A DNA stretch of 64,000 nt from Streptococcus porcinus (GCF_900475415.1 NZ_LS483388.1:139501-203500), one strand, 5' to 3'; positions 1 to 12,386 are shown, counted from the stretch's first letter. Made by a program: numbers and translations. The notes: a model not told the origin generated them from the letters alone.

Positions 1-2
1 CA

Positions 3-524
3 CTCTTTGTCTTCTCACCATGTGGTATTGGTGGCAGTCCTGGCGGTACAGCCTTTGGTTTGAAACAGATATATGGTGATCACGTTCACTGTTTCTTTGC
101 TCAACCAACACATATGCCGTCCATGTTGGTTGGCCTATTAACCAAAGAATACTCTAAGGTTTCTGTGGCTGATTTTGCTATTGATGCGAAAACAAATATG
201 GATGGTTTAGCTGTTCCTAGAACGTCTGGTTTTGTAGCTGAATTGATGCATCATTACTTTAATGGGGGAATTACCATTTCTGAAGAGCACCAAAAACTCT
301 TCTTGACAAAAATGATTGATTTAGAAGACATTCACTTAGAACCGGCAGCTCTAGCGGGTACTATTGGACCAGCAATGCTCTTTGGAACAGAAGAAGGCCG
401 TGCCTATCTGAAAGCTTATGACTTGGAAGACAAGATGCAAAATGCAACCTATATTGCATGGGCGACTGGTGGTAGTATGGTGCCAAAAGCAGATATGGAA
501 GAGTTCTACCAAGAAGGTAAATAA
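3..524 (+). CDS. dsdA: D-serine ammonia-lyase (dehydratase), 3' part only
   Basis: The reading frame is open from the left edge, so the N-terminal two thirds lie outside the window. Visible at once is the PLP-phosphate-binding glycine loop (PCGIGGSPGGTAFG) typical of D-serine dehydratase, followed by GDHVHCFFAQPTH, the DGLAVPRTSGFV segment and LEPAALAG, all in the order known for DsdA. The family deaminates D-serine to pyruvate and ammonia in the cytosol using PLP. The fragment ends normally at a TAA codon and is followed by a strong hairpin, so it is probably the last gene of its transcript. The internal TTG at 60 is not a start. Family assignment is firm; activity depends on the unseen part, including the PLP lysine. 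Confidence 0.9.
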   Translation, partial: LFVFSPCGIGGSPGGTAFGLKQIYGDHVHCFFAQPTHMPSMLVGLLTKEYSKVSVADFAIDAKTNMDGLAVPRTSGFVAELMHHYFNGGITISEEHQKLFLTKMIDLEDIHLEPAALAGTIGPAMLFGTEEGRAYLKAYDLEDKMQNATYIAWATGGSMVPKADMEEFYQEGK

Positions 525-602
525 AGCCATTCTGATGATGTCTCTAGCAGAATTAGCTTTGAAATGGTCTAGCTAAACTAGGGACAAGTAACATAGCATT
601 AG

Positions 603-692
603 GGGAGGCCTATTTCTGGGTGGTAGATGGTTAGTGACTTTTTGTTTCGCTACTAAACTAGCCATCAGGAAATAAGCCTCTCTTTTCTATTT
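603..692 (+). terminator. Long hairpin and T-run between dsdA and the V-ATPase operon
   Basis: An outer stem pairs 603-616 with 669-682 (one internal mismatch plus wobble pairs). An inner stem pairs 628-635 with 657-664. A T-rich tail follows from 683. It probably terminates dsdA. The two-tier stem is longer than a usual terminator, so a leader role for the downstream operon is possible. No clear promoter for the ATPase operon was recognised between here and 768. Confidence 0.6.
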
Positions 693-767
693 ATAAAAAC
701 ATGAGAACAAGGGTGTTTGGTTGGCATGCGGTGACTGTTGTCAGTGCCTATAGATGAGGAGAAGAAC

Positions 768-1080
768 GTGACAAATTCTATCATATCAAAGATGACCTCT
801 ATTGAGCTGGAAGCTAAGGCCATTTATGAAGATTATGAAACTAAAAAATTAGCACATGCTATCCAGTTTAAAGATAAGTTGGAAGCCTTAAGGCTGAGTT
901 ATGACCTAGAGACACAAAAACAAGTAGAAGATTTAAAAGAGGCTCTGGCTAAGGAATTGGCTCAAGAAGAAGCAGCCACTTTAGCAAGGCAACAAGCACA
1001 AGAAAGAGCTATTGAGCTTTTTTTGGCTGATCAAAAAGAGCACTTGGTTGATCAGATTGTGGACAGGGTGGTAGAAAAAT

Positions 1081-1091
<11 letters not shown>
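768..1091 (+). CDS. ntpF: V-type ATPase peripheral-stalk subunit (NtpF/subunit G-H family)
   Basis: First gene of the V-ATPase operon. The 107-residue product is a highly charged continuous helix rich in E, K, A and Q (residues about 10-95), as expected for the small stalk subunit that forms a coiled coil with NtpE and braces V1 to V0. The upstream TTG at 738 has no ribosome site. GTG at 768 sits 7 nt after GAGGAG and gives a length close to Enterococcus hirae NtpF (about 105 residues), so it was chosen. It overlaps ntpI by 11 bases, implying coupled translation. Identification rests on position and coiled-coil character more than on conserved motifs. Confidence 0.8.
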
Positions 1092-3562
<2,471 letters not shown>

Positions 3563-3625
3563 GCTTGTGTGTTATTTAGGACAAGTCAGGCTGAGGCTGC
3601 TTAGTGTGTTTGAAGGGAGGATTGT

Positions 3626-4210
3626 ATGAGTGATATTGAACAACTAAAAGCCACTATTCTTGAACAAGCTCACCAAGATAGCCAAAGGAAATTTAGGGTG
3701 GCTATTGAGGAATTGGAACGAGAATTCGAGTTAGATAGAGAAGCTATGCGAACAGAAAAAGAAGCTTATCGCACAGAACAATTGAGAGAGATTAAAAGTC
3801 ATTTTCAAGTCCGCAGTCAAGAGGGTAGAAATCAGGAAAAGCAGGCTAGTTTATCTTTTAAACAAAAGGTTTTAGGTGACTTATTTGCAAGAGCTTTACA
3901 AAAGATGGAAGCTTTTACCAGTGAGCAAGAGCTTTCCTTTTTGAAGGCTGTCCTTATGCAATTTCCCAATCAAAAGATTAGTGTTCAATTGGGAGAAACA
4001 ACAGCTCAAAAATTGAACCAGCAAGTCTTAGCCAATTGTAAGGATACATTCCCAGAGGTAAGCTTTCGGTCTGAGCTGATTGAAAATGAGTCAGGCTTTG
4101 TCTTATCCTTAGGGCAGATTGATTACAATTACCTTTATAAAGAATTGGTAGCTGCTTTATATAGAGACGAAAGTGCGCAGTTTTCAAAGCTTATTTTTAA
4201 TAGTCACTAG
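3626..4210 (+). CDS. ntpE: V-type ATPase peripheral-stalk subunit E
   Basis: A 194-residue protein with a long charged helix (about residues 1-90) and a mixed alpha/beta C-terminal domain, the architecture of subunit E. It pairs with NtpF to make the peripheral stalk and caps the top of the catalytic A3B3 head. It starts 63 bases after ntpK, with a GGGAGG ribosome site 6 nt before the ATG, and is 8 bases from ntpC. Sequence conservation in this family is low, so the call leans on length, helix content and its fixed place between K and C. Confidence 0.88.
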   Translation: MSDIEQLKATILEQAHQDSQRKFRVAIEELEREFELDREAMRTEKEAYRTEQLREIKSHFQVRSQEGRNQEKQASLSFKQKVLGDLFARALQKMEAFTSEQELSFLKAVLMQFPNQKISVQLGETTAQKLNQQVLANCKDTFPEVSFRSELIENESGFVLSLGQIDYNYLYKELVAALYRDESAQFSKLIFNSH

Positions 4211-4218
4211 GGGGTCTT

Positions 4219-5229
4219 ATGGATCACGATCAATTTTCACAACTTAATACAAGTATCAGTGTTAAAGAAAAAGACTTCATCTCTGAACAAGAATTCACGA
4301 TGCTCCTCAATGCAAAAAATAAAGAGGAACTGAGTCTCTTGTTACAAAAAACACCCTATTCTATAAACATTACTGATTTAGATAATTTAGACACTGTTGA
4401 GAAGGTATTAATGAAAGAGTTGGAAAAGACTTTTAAGTGGGTCTCTGCTGAGTGTCCAGTTCCTGAGATTGTGGACTTGTTTATCCTGCCCTACCTTTAC
4501 CACAATGTCAAAGTTCTTCTCAAAGCAAAGGCTAGTCAAAAGAATTTAGATCATTTATTGATTCCTTTTGGCGGAACTTCTTTACCAGCTTTGCAGCATC
4601 TTGTGAGGACTTTAAAGTCTGATTATTTTCCTGCTTATTTTGAGGAGGAAATCCAGTCTATTTGGGAAGAGTATGTTGATTATGGGGATAGTCGGGTAAT
4701 TGAAATTGGGGCTGATTTAGCTTATTTTAAACACCTGCGGCGAATTGCAGAGCAGTTAGATGACCCCGTTTTTGATAAGGCAGTGGATATTCTAACAGAC
4801 TCCTATAATGTGCTGACGCTGATGCGTGCAAGAAACTTGAACAAGTCAGATGGCTTCATTAAACAATTATTAACAGAACAATCAAGCTTAACCTACCAAG
4901 AGCTTACTTGCGGCCCTATTTATCAGACCTTAAGTAGTTGGTATAACCAATTACTCCCAGAGAATTATTCAAGTAGGCTAGCTAATTATGAGCAAAAAAT
5001 AGCTAAGGGGGAGCTAAGCATTAGGGAATTGGAAGAATTAGTTGATCTTTTAATCTTTTATCTCTTTGATGATAGTAAATTTACTTGCCAAGGCCCTTAT
5101 CCAGTAGCTCGTTTTCTTTTAACAAAGTTATTTGAAATCAAGAACTTACGGTTAATCTTATCAGCCAAGGTAAATCAGCTACCGCTTGATTTGGTAAAAG
5201 AAAGGTTGAGACCCTTTTATGAATACTAA
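4219..5229 (+). CDS. ntpC: V-type ATPase subunit C (rotor-ring socket)
   Basis: A 336-residue, mainly helical soluble protein matching the V-type/archaeal subunit C (d) family in size and composition. This funnel-shaped subunit sits on the NtpK ring and receives the central shaft (NtpD/NtpG). The helical repeats around residues 95-330 include LYHNVKVLLKAKA and LMRARNLNKSD. It starts directly after an AGGGGGT ribosome site that overlaps the ntpE stop, and it overlaps ntpG by 11 bases. The tight packing points to one polycistronic message. Confidence 0.9.
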   Translation: MDHDQFSQLNTSISVKEKDFISEQEFTMLLNAKNKEELSLLLQKTPYSINITDLDNLDTVEKVLMKELEKTFKWVSAECPVPEIVDLFILPYLYHNVKVLLKAKASQKNLDHLLIPFGGTSLPALQHLVRTLKSDYFPAYFEEEIQSIWEEYVDYGDSRVIEIGADLAYFKHLRRIAEQLDDPVFDKAVDILTDSYNVLTLMRARNLNKSDGFIKQLLTEQSSLTYQELTCGPIYQTLSSWYNQLLPENYSSRLANYEQKIAKGELSIRELEELVDLLIFYLFDDSKFTCQGPYPVARFLLTKLFEIKNLRLILSAKVNQLPLDLVKERLRPFYEY

Positions 5230-5539
5230 AACCTATAAAATTGCTGTTGTGGGAAATCGGGATCTAATTCTACCATTTCATATGATTGGTTTTCAGACTT
5301 TCCCTGTTATTGAAGCACAAGAGGCAACTAATACTTTACGTCAGTTAGCAAAGGCTAACTTTGGCATCATTTATGTAACAGAAGACATTGCACAGCTTAT
5401 CCCAGAGACAATAGCGCGTTATGATAAAGAACTGATGCCAGCCATTATTTTACTTCCAAGTTATAAGCACAAAGAAAGAATTGCGTTAAATCGGCTTCAG
5501 GAGCGTGTTGAAAGAGCTGTTGGGCAGAATATCTTATGA
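5219..5539 (+). CDS. ntpG: V-type ATPase subunit F (NtpG, central stalk)
   Basis: A 106-residue protein with the Rossmann-like start [19 protein letters not shown] and the segment [15 protein letters not shown], both characteristic of V-type subunit F. It binds the D subunit to form the central rotor axle and stimulates ATPase activity in the E. hirae enzyme. The start ATG lies within the last codons of ntpC. The stop falls before the weakly supported upstream start of the ntpA frame. Confidence 0.92.
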   Translation: MNTKTYKIAVVGNRDLILPFHMIGFQTFPVIEAQEATNTLRQLAKANFGIIYVTEDIAQLIPETIARYDKELMPAIILLPSYKHKERIALNRLQERVERAVGQNIL

Positions 5540-5583
5540 GGTTTTGGATAGGATCCCAAGTAAATAGTAAAAAGGAGAAAAAG

Positions 5584-7359
5584 TTGAGCCAAGGAAAAAT
5601 TATAAAAGTTTCAGGCCCTCTAGTGGTTGCATCGGGCATGGCAGAAGCTAATATTCAAGATATCTGTCGGGTAGGTAAGCTTGGACTTATCGGTGAAATT
5701 ATTGAAATGCGAAAAGATCATGCTTCGATCCAAGTCTATGAAGAAACGTCAGGGGTTGGTCCCGATGAACCTGTAGTGACGACCGGCGAACCCTTATCTG
5801 TAGAATTGGGTCCGGGTTTGTTGGCTGAGATGTTTGATGGCATTCAAAGGCCTTTGGAACGGTACCAAAAGACTACCCAGAGTGACTTTTTATTGCGAGG
5901 TATTCATATTCCGAGTTTGGATAGGACACGCTTATGGACTTTTGTGGCGACTGTGGAACTTGGCGGTCAGCTTGTGGCTGGTGATATTGTGGGCTACGTT
6001 CAAGAAACAAAGGTTATTGAGCATCGGATTATGCTTCCTCCTCATGTTTCAGGGGAGCTGATTGCTATTCAATCTGGAGATTTTAGTGTTGACGATATTG
6101 TTTATCAGATTAAGCAAGATGATGGCACTATTTACCAAGGGACTTTAATGCAAAAATGGCCGGTAAGAAAAAATAGGCCGACCAAACAAAAACTCATTCC
6201 GAAGGAACCTTTGGTTACGGGGCAGCGCGTTATTGATACTTTCTTTCCTGTGACTAAAGGCGGCGCAGCGGCAGTTCCTGGACCTTTTGGTGCGGGAAAA
6301 ACAGTTGTTCAGCACCAAATAGCCAAATTTGCGAATGTTGATATTGTTATTTATGTTGGCTGTGGTGAACGTGGCAATGAAATGACGGATGTTTTGAATG
6401 AATTCCCTGAGTTAATTGATCCTACGACAGGTCAGTCAATTATGGAACGAACAGTCTTAATTGCCAATACTTCTAATATGCCAGTAGCAGCTCGCGAAGC
6501 CTCTATTTACACTGGTATCACGATTGCAGAGTATTTCCGCGATATGGGCTATTCAGTTGCCATCATGGCTGATTCTACTTCTAGATGGGCAGAAGCTTTG
6601 CGGGAGATATCAGGTCGGTTAGAGGAGATGCCTGGAGATGAAGGATATCCTGCCTATCTTGGAAGCCGAATTGCGGAATACTATGAACGTGCAGGTCGTT
6701 TTAAACTCCTAGGAAGCGATGCGCGTGAAGGGTCAATTACGGCTATTGGGGCGGTATCACCTCCTGGTGGTGATATTTCAGAGCCGGTCACTCAAAACAC
6801 TCTTAGAATTGTGAAAGTTTTTTGGGGCTTAGATGCTCCATTAGCGCAGAGAAGGCATTTCCCAGCCATTAACTGGTTGACATCGTATTCACTTTATAAG
6901 GACGAGGTTGGACGCTATATCTGTCAACATCAAGAAGCAGACTGGCCACAAAAAGTCAGAGAAGCTATGGCAATCCTCCAAGAGGAATCACGTTTGGAAG
7001 AAATTGTTCGACTGGTGGGTATGGATTCCTTATCTGAGCAGGATCGTTTAACCTTAGCTATTGCGAGACAAATTCGCGAAGATTATTTGCAACAAAATGC
7101 TTTTGATGTAGCTGATACCTTTAGTTCTTTTAGTAAGCAAGCTGCCATGCTTAGCAATATTTTGCTCTTTAAAGAAGAAGCCAGCAAAGCGTTGCAATTA
7201 GGGGCTTATTTTTCAGAAATTATGGAGGGAACAATTGACCTTCGTGATCGGATGGCAAGGAGCAAGTTTATTCTAGAGGAAAACATTAAGCAGATAGAGG
7301 AGATAGGCCTTGAGATGAAGGCATCCATACAAGCGATTTTAGAGAAAGGAGGTGTCTGA
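5584..7359 (+). CDS. ntpA: V-type ATPase catalytic subunit A
   Basis: A 591-residue catalytic subunit. It has an N-terminal beta-barrel, the non-homologous insertion typical of A subunits (about residues 110-200), then Walker A GPFGAGKT near residue 235 and the catalytic-glutamate segment [13 protein letters not shown]. The frame opens at 5536, but TTG at 5584 has AAGGAG 6 nt upstream and gives [13 protein letters not shown], matching the family N-terminus and the length of E. hirae NtpA (593). Three copies alternate with NtpB. It hydrolyses ATP to drive Na+ export, or could run in reverse. Confidence 0.96.
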   Translation: MSQGKIIKVSGPLVVASGMAEANIQDICRVGKLGLIGEIIEMRKDHASIQVYEETSGVGPDEPVVTTGEPLSVELGPGLLAEMFDGIQRPLERYQKTTQSDFLLRGIHIPSLDRTRLWTFVATVELGGQLVAGDIVGYVQETKVIEHRIMLPPHVSGELIAIQSGDFSVDDIVYQIKQDDGTIYQGTLMQKWPVRKNRPTKQKLIPKEPLVTGQRVIDTFFPVTKGGAAAVPGPFGAGKTVVQHQIAKFANVDIVIYVGCGERGNEMTDVLNEFPELIDPTTGQSIMERTVLIANTSNMPVAAREASIYTGITIAEYFRDMGYSVAIMADSTSRWAEALREISGRLEEMPGDEGYPAYLGSRIAEYYERAGRFKLLGSDAREGSITAIGAVSPPGGDISEPVTQNTLRIVKVFWGLDAPLAQRRHFPAINWLTSYSLYKDEVGRYICQHQEADWPQKVREAMAILQEESRLEEIVRLVGMDSLSEQDRLTLAIARQIREDYLQQNAFDVADTFSSFSKQAAMLSNILLFKEEASKALQLGAYFSEIMEGTIDLRDRMARSKFILEENIKQIEEIGLEMKASIQAILEKGGV

Positions 7360-7360
7360 G

Positions 7361-8743
7361 ATGGAGCAAATCAAAGAATATCGGACGGTTTGTGAAGTGG
7401 TTGGTCCTTTAATGATTGTTGATCAGGTTTCTGGTGTCCACTATAATGAGTTGGTGGAAATCACGATGCAAAATGGCGATAAGCGTCAAGGTCAAGTTTT
7501 AGAAGTTCATCATGACAAGGCTGTCGTTCAGCTTTTTGAGGGTTCTAGTGGGATTAATTTGGCCAAATCAAAAGTACGTTTCACCGGACACCCCTTAGAG
7601 CTTGCTGTTTCTGAAGATATGGTTGGGAGAGTATTTGATGGCATGGGAAGACCGCTTGACGGCGGTCCAGAATTAATAGCCGAAAAGTTCTTGGATATTG
7701 ATGGTCAAGCTATCAATCCAATTTCGCGTGACTATCCGGATGAGTTTATCCAGACTGGAATTTCAGCTATTGATCACCTAAATACTTTGGTCCGTGGGCA
7801 AAAATTACCTGTTTTCTCGGGTTCTGGGCTACCCCACAATGAATTAGCCGCGCAAATTGCGCGCCAAGCAACTGTTCTAGGTGATGATGGGAAGTTTGCA
7901 GTGGTCTTTGCAGCTATTGGAATCACCTTCGAAGAAGCTGAATTTTTTATGGAAGATCTTCGAAAAACAGGTGCTATCAGCCGCTCTGTCCTCTTTATTA
8001 ATTTGGCAAATGACCCTGCTATTGAGAGAATTGCAACTCCTCGGATTGCTTTAACAACAGCGGAATATTTGGCCTATGAAAAGGGCATGCACGTGTTAGT
8101 GATTATGACAGATATGACAAATTATTGTGAAGCCTTGAGAGAAATCTCGGCAGCAAGAAGAGAAGTTCCAGGTCGGCGAGGTTATCCAGGTTATCTTTAT
8201 ACTAATTTGTCAACCTTATATGAGCGGGCTGGTCGTTTAGTGGGAAAAGCAGGTTCGGTCACACAAATCCCTATTTTGACTATGCCTGAAGACGACATTA
8301 CCCATCCAATTCCAGATTTGACAGGCTATATTACCGAAGGTCAGATTATTCTTTCACATGCGCTTTATAACAGTGGTTTGGAACCACCCATTGATATTTT
8401 GCCCTCTTTATCCCGTCTAAAGGATAAAGGTTCCGGAGAAGGAAAGACAAGGATAGACCATGCTGCAACCATGAATCAACTTTTTGCAGCTTACGCGCAA
8501 GGTAAGCAAGCAAAAGAATTGGCTATTGTGCTTGGAGAATCGGCTTTATCAGAAACTGATAAATTATATGTTACCTTTACCAACCAATTTGAAGAAAGAT
8601 ACATTAATCAAGGGTTCGCTCAAAATCGTTCCATTGAAGAAAGTCTCAACTTGGGCTGGGAACTCCTCTCCATCTTGCCAAGAACAGAATTGAAACGGAT
8701 TAAAGCTGAGATGATTGACCACTACTTAGGAAAAGTTGATTAG
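7361..8743 (+). CDS. ntpB: V-type ATPase regulatory subunit B
   Basis: A 460-residue non-catalytic nucleotide-binding partner of NtpA. It has the V-type B features [19 protein letters not shown] (a degenerate P-loop without the Walker lysine) and [17 protein letters not shown]. The chosen ATG at 7361 follows AAAGGAGGTG by about 7 nt. A GTG at 7352 would lie inside that ribosome site. It starts one base after the ntpA stop. Full length, with no disruptions. Confidence 0.96.
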   Translation: MEQIKEYRTVCEVVGPLMIVDQVSGVHYNELVEITMQNGDKRQGQVLEVHHDKAVVQLFEGSSGINLAKSKVRFTGHPLELAVSEDMVGRVFDGMGRPLDGGPELIAEKFLDIDGQAINPISRDYPDEFIQTGISAIDHLNTLVRGQKLPVFSGSGLPHNELAAQIARQATVLGDDGKFAVVFAAIGITFEEAEFFMEDLRKTGAISRSVLFINLANDPAIERIATPRIALTTAEYLAYEKGMHVLVIMTDMTNYCEALREISAARREVPGRRGYPGYLYTNLSTLYERAGRLVGKAGSVTQIPILTMPEDDITHPIPDLTGYITEGQIILSHALYNSGLEPPIDILPSLSRLKDKGSGEGKTRIDHAATMNQLFAAYAQGKQAKELAIVLGESALSETDKLYVTFTNQFEERYINQGFAQNRSIEESLNLGWELLSILPRTELKRIKAEMIDHYLGKVD

Positions 8744-8802
8744 CTTAACCTCAGCTGTGGTTGATTGAGCCTATGCTATCTTAAAGAAAGGTTTATTATG
8801 AG

Positions 8803-9426
8803 ATGTCAAGATTAAATGTTAAACCCACACGAATGGAACTCAATTCGTTGAAAAAACGGTTAAGGACTGCTAAAAGGGGCCATAAACTTTTAAAAGATAA
8901 GCGCGATGAACTCATGCATCATTTTGTTGATTTAATACGCGAGAATGATAAGCTCAGGCGTCAGGTTGAAGAGTGTTTAATTGAGAACATGCAAACCTTT
9001 GTTTTGGCAAAGTCACTTGAAAATAGTGCTGTCGTTGAAGAATTGTTTTCCATTCCTATCCATGACCTCTCACTTTATATCGAAGTGGATAATATTATGA
9101 GTGTCCGTGTTCCTAAATATCACATTCAGGAAGAGCAAGATAGTGGAGAGGCTAATTTTTCATATAGTTTTTTGGCATCAAACAGTGAGATGGATCAAAC
9201 CATTCAGAATATGGAAAACCTTTTGCAGCCGATGCTAAGATTGGCAGAAGTTGAAAAACAGTGTCAGTTGATGGCTGATGATATTGAAAAAACACGTCGT
9301 CGTGTCAATGGTTTAGAACATGCTATTATCCCTCAACTGATAGAAACTATTCATTATATTGAATTAAAACTTGAAGAAGCTGAAAGATCCCACTTAGTTC
9401 GTATTATGAAGGTTAACAAACCTTAA
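8803..9426 (+). CDS. ntpD: V-type ATPase central-shaft subunit D
   Basis: A 207-residue protein of two long antiparallel helices (about 10-75 and 135-200). Its N-terminus begins [17 protein letters not shown], the conserved start of V/A-type D subunits. This is the rotor shaft that turns inside the A3B3 head. It is the last gene of the operon and is followed by a bidirectional terminator. E. hirae carries ntpH and ntpJ downstream; here neither is present and the next gene is on the other strand. Confidence 0.95.
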   Translation: MSRLNVKPTRMELNSLKKRLRTAKRGHKLLKDKRDELMHHFVDLIRENDKLRRQVEECLIENMQTFVLAKSLENSAVVEELFSIPIHDLSLYIEVDNIMSVRVPKYHIQEEQDSGEANFSYSFLASNSEMDQTIQNMENLLQPMLRLAEVEKQCQLMADDIEKTRRRVNGLEHAIIPQLIETIHYIELKLEEAERSHLVRIMKVNKP

Positions 9427-9475
9427 AGATTTGCTAGATAGATAACTTAGAAGCTGTGTGCAATTTCTTATGAAC

Positions 9476-9516
9476 AAAAAAGTATCCACCATAATGAAAT
9501 TGGATGGATACTTTTT
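9476..9516. terminator. Bidirectional terminator between ntpD and pflC
   Basis: A perfect 11-bp stem (AAAAAGTATCC at 9477-9487 with GGATACTTTTT at 9506-9516) with an 18-base loop. It has A-runs and T-runs on both strands, so it serves the convergent ntpD and activase genes. Confidence 0.85.
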
Positions 9517-9521
9517 GACTG

Positions 9522-10295
9522 TTAAAAATAGCAATGAATCTGATGTTGAAGAAAAACTTGGCGATAATCTTCTAAATCTTCCGGATGATAGGCAGGTACG
9601 TCAGTCATTTGGTAGTCTCGTCCGAGGAGTTTGTATTTATTTTCGCCGAATTGATGGAAAGGTAATAATTGGACTTCACTGATTTCTAGTTGATTAAAAA
9701 GTTCTGAGAAGGCTTTAGCATCTTCTAAAGAATCATTAAAATTGGGGATGACAGGGATGCGTAGGACAATCTCTTTGCCCATTGCGAAGGCATAATGAAT
9801 GTTTTTGATAATCAGGTCATTGGTGACACCTGTCATTTTGCGATGCCTTACTTGGTTATAGTGCTTTAAGTCTGTATAGATGAAATCTACATACTGTATC
9901 AGATCAATAAATTGTTCATGTTTAGCATAAGCTGTTGTTTCAATGGCAGTATGGAGGCTTTTTTCTTTGGCAGCTTTGAGGATAGCCTTGGCGAAATCAT
10001 ATTGAGCAAAAATTTCACCACCAGATAAAGTTAAGCCACCGCCAGATTCTTCGTAAAAATCGAGATCTTTTAAAACGTCCTCGATGACCATATCAACTGT
10101 TTTAAGTTCCCCAACGGTCTCATAAGTTTGTCCGTCTGCTTTAAGCATCTGCTCGGGTTGTTTTTTTTGTGATTCTGGATTAGCACACCAGGGACAACGC
10201 AGGGGGCAACCTTTTAAAAAGACAGTTGTCCGAATACCCGGACCATCGTGGATACTAAAATGCTGAATATTAAAGACAATGCCTGATTCTGTCAT
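9522..10295 (-). CDS. pflC: Glycyl radical enzyme activase (radical SAM), PflA/PflC family
   Basis: A 257-residue radical SAM protein. The motif CPLRCPWC gives the CxxxCxxC triad for the SAM-binding 4Fe-4S cluster. The N-terminal FSIHDGPGIRTTVFLKG is a signature of glycyl radical activases, and GGGLTLSGGE follows for SAM binding. The role is to place a radical on the glycine of the glycyl radical enzyme encoded at 14645. It is shorter than activases with an added ferredoxin-like insert (about 300 residues), so it resembles the PflA-size class. It is divergent from the DeoR gene and shares its 125-base intergenic region. Confidence 0.9.
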   Translation of the reverse strand: MTESGIVFNIQHFSIHDGPGIRTTVFLKGCPLRCPWCANPESQKKQPEQMLKADGQTYETVGELKTVDMVIEDVLKDLDFYEESGGGLTLSGGEIFAQYDFAKAILKAAKEKSLHTAIETTAYAKHEQFIDLIQYVDFIYTDLKHYNQVRHRKMTGVTNDLIIKNIHYAFAMGKEIVLRIPVIPNFNDSLEDAKAFSELFNQLEISEVQLLPFHQFGENKYKLLGRDYQMTDVPAYHPEDLEDYRQVFLQHQIHCYF

Positions 10296-10374
10296 AGTTC
10301 AAAATCCTTTCCTAGTAATCTAATGATAGCAAATAAACGTAAATAAATCAATTACGTTCGTAAGCAGATTTATT

Positions 10375-10403
10375 TTTTCATTTCCTAAGAAACCTGATAT
10401 AAT
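10375..10403 (+). promoter_or_regulatory. Extended -10 promoter of the DeoR-family regulator
   Basis: TTTTCA (10375-10380), 17-bp spacer, TATAAT (10398-10403) preceded by TG-A, an extended -10. The start codon at 10421 is 17 bases beyond. Upstream, CGTAA and TTACG form a spaced inverted repeat (about 10337-10356) that could be an operator. Confidence 0.65.
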
Positions 10404-10420
10404 AGATGTTGAGGTGAATA

Positions 10421-11164
10421 ATGAACAGATTAGAGAAAATCATTCAATTGGTTTCGGACCATAAACGTATTGATGTTAACAGTTTATCAAAACATTTAGG
10501 AGTTTCGAAAGTAACCGTTCGAAAGGATCTAGATAAACTAGAGAGTAAAGGACTTTTACATCGAGAACATGGTTACGCCGTCTTAAATAGTGGTGATAAC
10601 TTAAATGTACGCTTGTCCTATAATTACAATATCAAACGGAAAATCGCAGAAAAAGCGGCCGAATTGGTTCAAGACAATGATACGATTATGATTGAATCGG
10701 GTTCAACTTGTGCATTATTAGCAGAGGTTCTTTGTCAGACTAAACGTAACATCAAAATCATTACCAATTCTTGTTTCATTGCTAATTTTCTAAGGCAATA
10801 TGATTCTTGTCAGATTATTCTATTAGGTGGCAATTATCAGCCTAATTCTGAGGTAACGGTCGGACCTTTACTTAAACAGATGGTTGATCTTTTCCATGTT
10901 GATCGGGTTTTTGCAGGAACGGATGGCTTTAGCCCTAAAATCGGTTTTATGTGTAAAGACATGATGCGTTGTGAAAGTGTACAATATATGGCGGATGCGG
11001 CGGAAGAAACGATTATTCTGACTGATTCTAGTAAGTTTTTAAAAGCTAGTCTGGTTCAACAGCTTAGCCTTGACCGGGTGGGGCGTGTCATTACTGATCA
11101 AAACCTTGATAAAGAGAGTCAACAACTGCTAAACTCCTTTGGGATTGTTTTAGACTATGTCTGA
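10421..11164 (+). CDS. DeoR-family transcriptional regulator
   Basis: A 247-residue protein with an N-terminal winged helix-turn-helix (residues about 5-55, with KHLGVSKVTVRKDLDKLESKG being the DeoR recognition region) and a C-terminal sugar-phosphate sensing domain with the family segments ESGSTCALLAE and TNSCFIANFL. DeoR proteins usually repress sugar genes and release DNA on binding a phosphorylated sugar. It is followed after 14 bases by the SorC gene, so the two regulators are probably co-transcribed. Its own target is unclear. Confidence 0.88.
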   Translation: MNRLEKIIQLVSDHKRIDVNSLSKHLGVSKVTVRKDLDKLESKGLLHREHGYAVLNSGDNLNVRLSYNYNIKRKIAEKAAELVQDNDTIMIESGSTCALLAEVLCQTKRNIKIITNSCFIANFLRQYDSCQIILLGGNYQPNSEVTVGPLLKQMVDLFHVDRVFAGTDGFSPKIGFMCKDMMRCESVQYMADAAEETIILTDSSKFLKASLVQQLSLDRVGRVITDQNLDKESQQLLNSFGIVLDYV

Positions 11165-11178
11165 TGGTGTAGGTGTCT

Positions 11179-12162
11179 ATGATGAGAGAAGAAAAGCGGC
11201 GCATGCTGGCTAAGCTAGCTTACTTATTTTATGTTGAGGGCAAAAGCCAGACACAGATTGCTGAGGAGACAGGAATTTATCGCACAACTGTTAGTCGTAT
11301 GCTGGCAAAGGCGAAAAAAGAAGGTATTGTTCGTATCGAGATTGCTGACTATGATACGCATCTGTTTGGTTTAGAAGAGTATGTTCGGCAAAAATATGGT
11401 TTGGAAAAAATTGATATTGTGCCAAACGATCCAGAGGATAGTCTAGCTAATACTCACAGTAAGGTTGCAAGAACAGCAGCTGAAGTTTTGCGTAATACGG
11501 TTAGAGATGGGGATAAAATTGGGATTGCTTGGGGAGCAACCTTGTCCAGTGTAATTGATGAGCTGGACCCTAAATCCATGACGGGTGTCTCTGTTTGTCC
11601 GCTTGCAGGTGGTCCTAGTCATATTAATGTCCAATTCCATGTTAATACCTTAGTTTACCGGCTGGCTAGAATTTTTCAAGGGAAGAGTACTTTTATTAAT
11701 GCTATGGCTGTGCAGGAGAATAAAGACCTTACTAATGGGATCTTACAGTCTAAATATTTTGAAAGTTTATTAGAAAGCTGGAATCAACTTGATTTAGCCA
11801 TAGTGGGGATTGGTGGCGAAGCGCATAGTGGGGAAAAAAGTCAGTGGCTTGATTTGTTAACCATTGCCGATTTTGAACAGTTAAAAAAGGAAGAGGCGGT
11901 AGGTGAAGTTTGTTGCCGCTTCTTTGATCAGTACGGTAATCCTGTTTATATAGGTTTACAAGAACGAACCATCGGTATTTCACTCAAGCAATTGGAACAG
12001 GTACCAAAAACGTTAGCAGTTGCAAGGGGAGCTTATAAAGCAAAGGCTATCTTGGCAGCACTGAAGGCAGGTTTTATTAACTATTTAGTGACAGATAAAG
12101 ATACTTTGATGCGTGTGTTAGAGTTAGATGATGATCTTGAAAACGTCAAACACTTTTGCTAA
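11179..12162 (+). CDS. SorC/DeoR-type sugar-binding transcriptional regulator
   Basis: A 327- to 329-residue regulator. It has a helix-turn-helix in residues about 15-50 (GKSQTQIAEETGIYRTTVSR) and a SorC sugar-phosphate-binding domain (RDGDKIGIAWGATLSS, AVARGAYKAKAILAAL). Proteins of this family bind phosphosugars and often activate their operons. Possible starts are GTG 11173 and ATG 11179 or 11182; AGGTG at 11171 favours the ATGs. It stands directly before the PTS/glycyl radical operon, whose two promoter regions share a palindrome that is the best candidate for its operator. Confidence 0.88.
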   Translation: MMREEKRRMLAKLAYLFYVEGKSQTQIAEETGIYRTTVSRMLAKAKKEGIVRIEIADYDTHLFGLEEYVRQKYGLEKIDIVPNDPEDSLANTHSKVARTAAEVLRNTVRDGDKIGIAWGATLSSVIDELDPKSMTGVSVCPLAGGPSHINVQFHVNTLVYRLARIFQGKSTFINAMAVQENKDLTNGILQSKYFESLLESWNQLDLAIVGIGGEAHSGEKSQWLDLLTIADFEQLKKEEAVGEVCCRFFDQYGNPVYIGLQERTIGISLKQLEQVPKTLAVARGAYKAKAILAALKAGFINYLVTDKDTLMRVLELDDDLENVKHFC

Positions 12163-12175
12163 AGGAATAAATGTT

Positions 12176-12205
12176 AAGTCTTGATGCTAATCAGGGCTTT
12201 TTTTT
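12176..12205 (+). terminator. Terminator after the SorC-family gene
   Basis: Stem AAGTCTTGAT (12176-12185) pairs with ATCAGGGCTT (12190-12199) through two wobble pairs, loop GCTA, then a run of T. It ends the regulator transcript before the PTS promoter. Confidence 0.75.
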
Positions 12206-12300
12206 GCGCAAAAGACTAGTTGATTTCTATTATTGGTTTCTGTCTTAGCATCTATTTGTTTAGGCACATAGTGAGGGTGTAAGTGATAAATAGTTAGTTG

Positions 12301-12320
12301 TTTGCACAAATGTGCACAAA
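12301..12320. promoter_or_regulatory. Palindromic operator upstream of the PTS genes
   Basis: TTTGCACAAATGTGCACAAA contains TGCAC-N4-GTGCA. The same core with longer arms recurs at 14517 before the glycyl radical enzyme gene and was not noticed elsewhere in the window. It lies about 22 bp upstream of the -35 at 12343, a position typical for an activator. The nearby SorC protein is the likeliest ligand; this is inference. Confidence 0.65.
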
Positions 12321-12342
12321 TAAAAAGATGGCACGATAGGCA

Positions 12343-12370
12343 TTGACCCTGATGGCAAAAATGCTAGAAT
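12343..12370 (+). promoter_or_regulatory. Promoter of the PTS operon
   Basis: TTGACC (12343-12348), 16-bp spacer, TAGAAT (12365-12370) preceded by TG-C (extended -10). A cre-like site begins 17 bases downstream, inside the leader. The leader to the IIA start at 12462 is about 85 bases. Confidence 0.65.
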
Positions 12371-12386
12371 AAAATTATAGGCGAAA

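Noticed and set aside
9458..9682. 74-codon plus-strand frame after ntpD
   Set aside because: It runs through the terminator and the 3' end of the activase gene on the other strand; no ribosome site.
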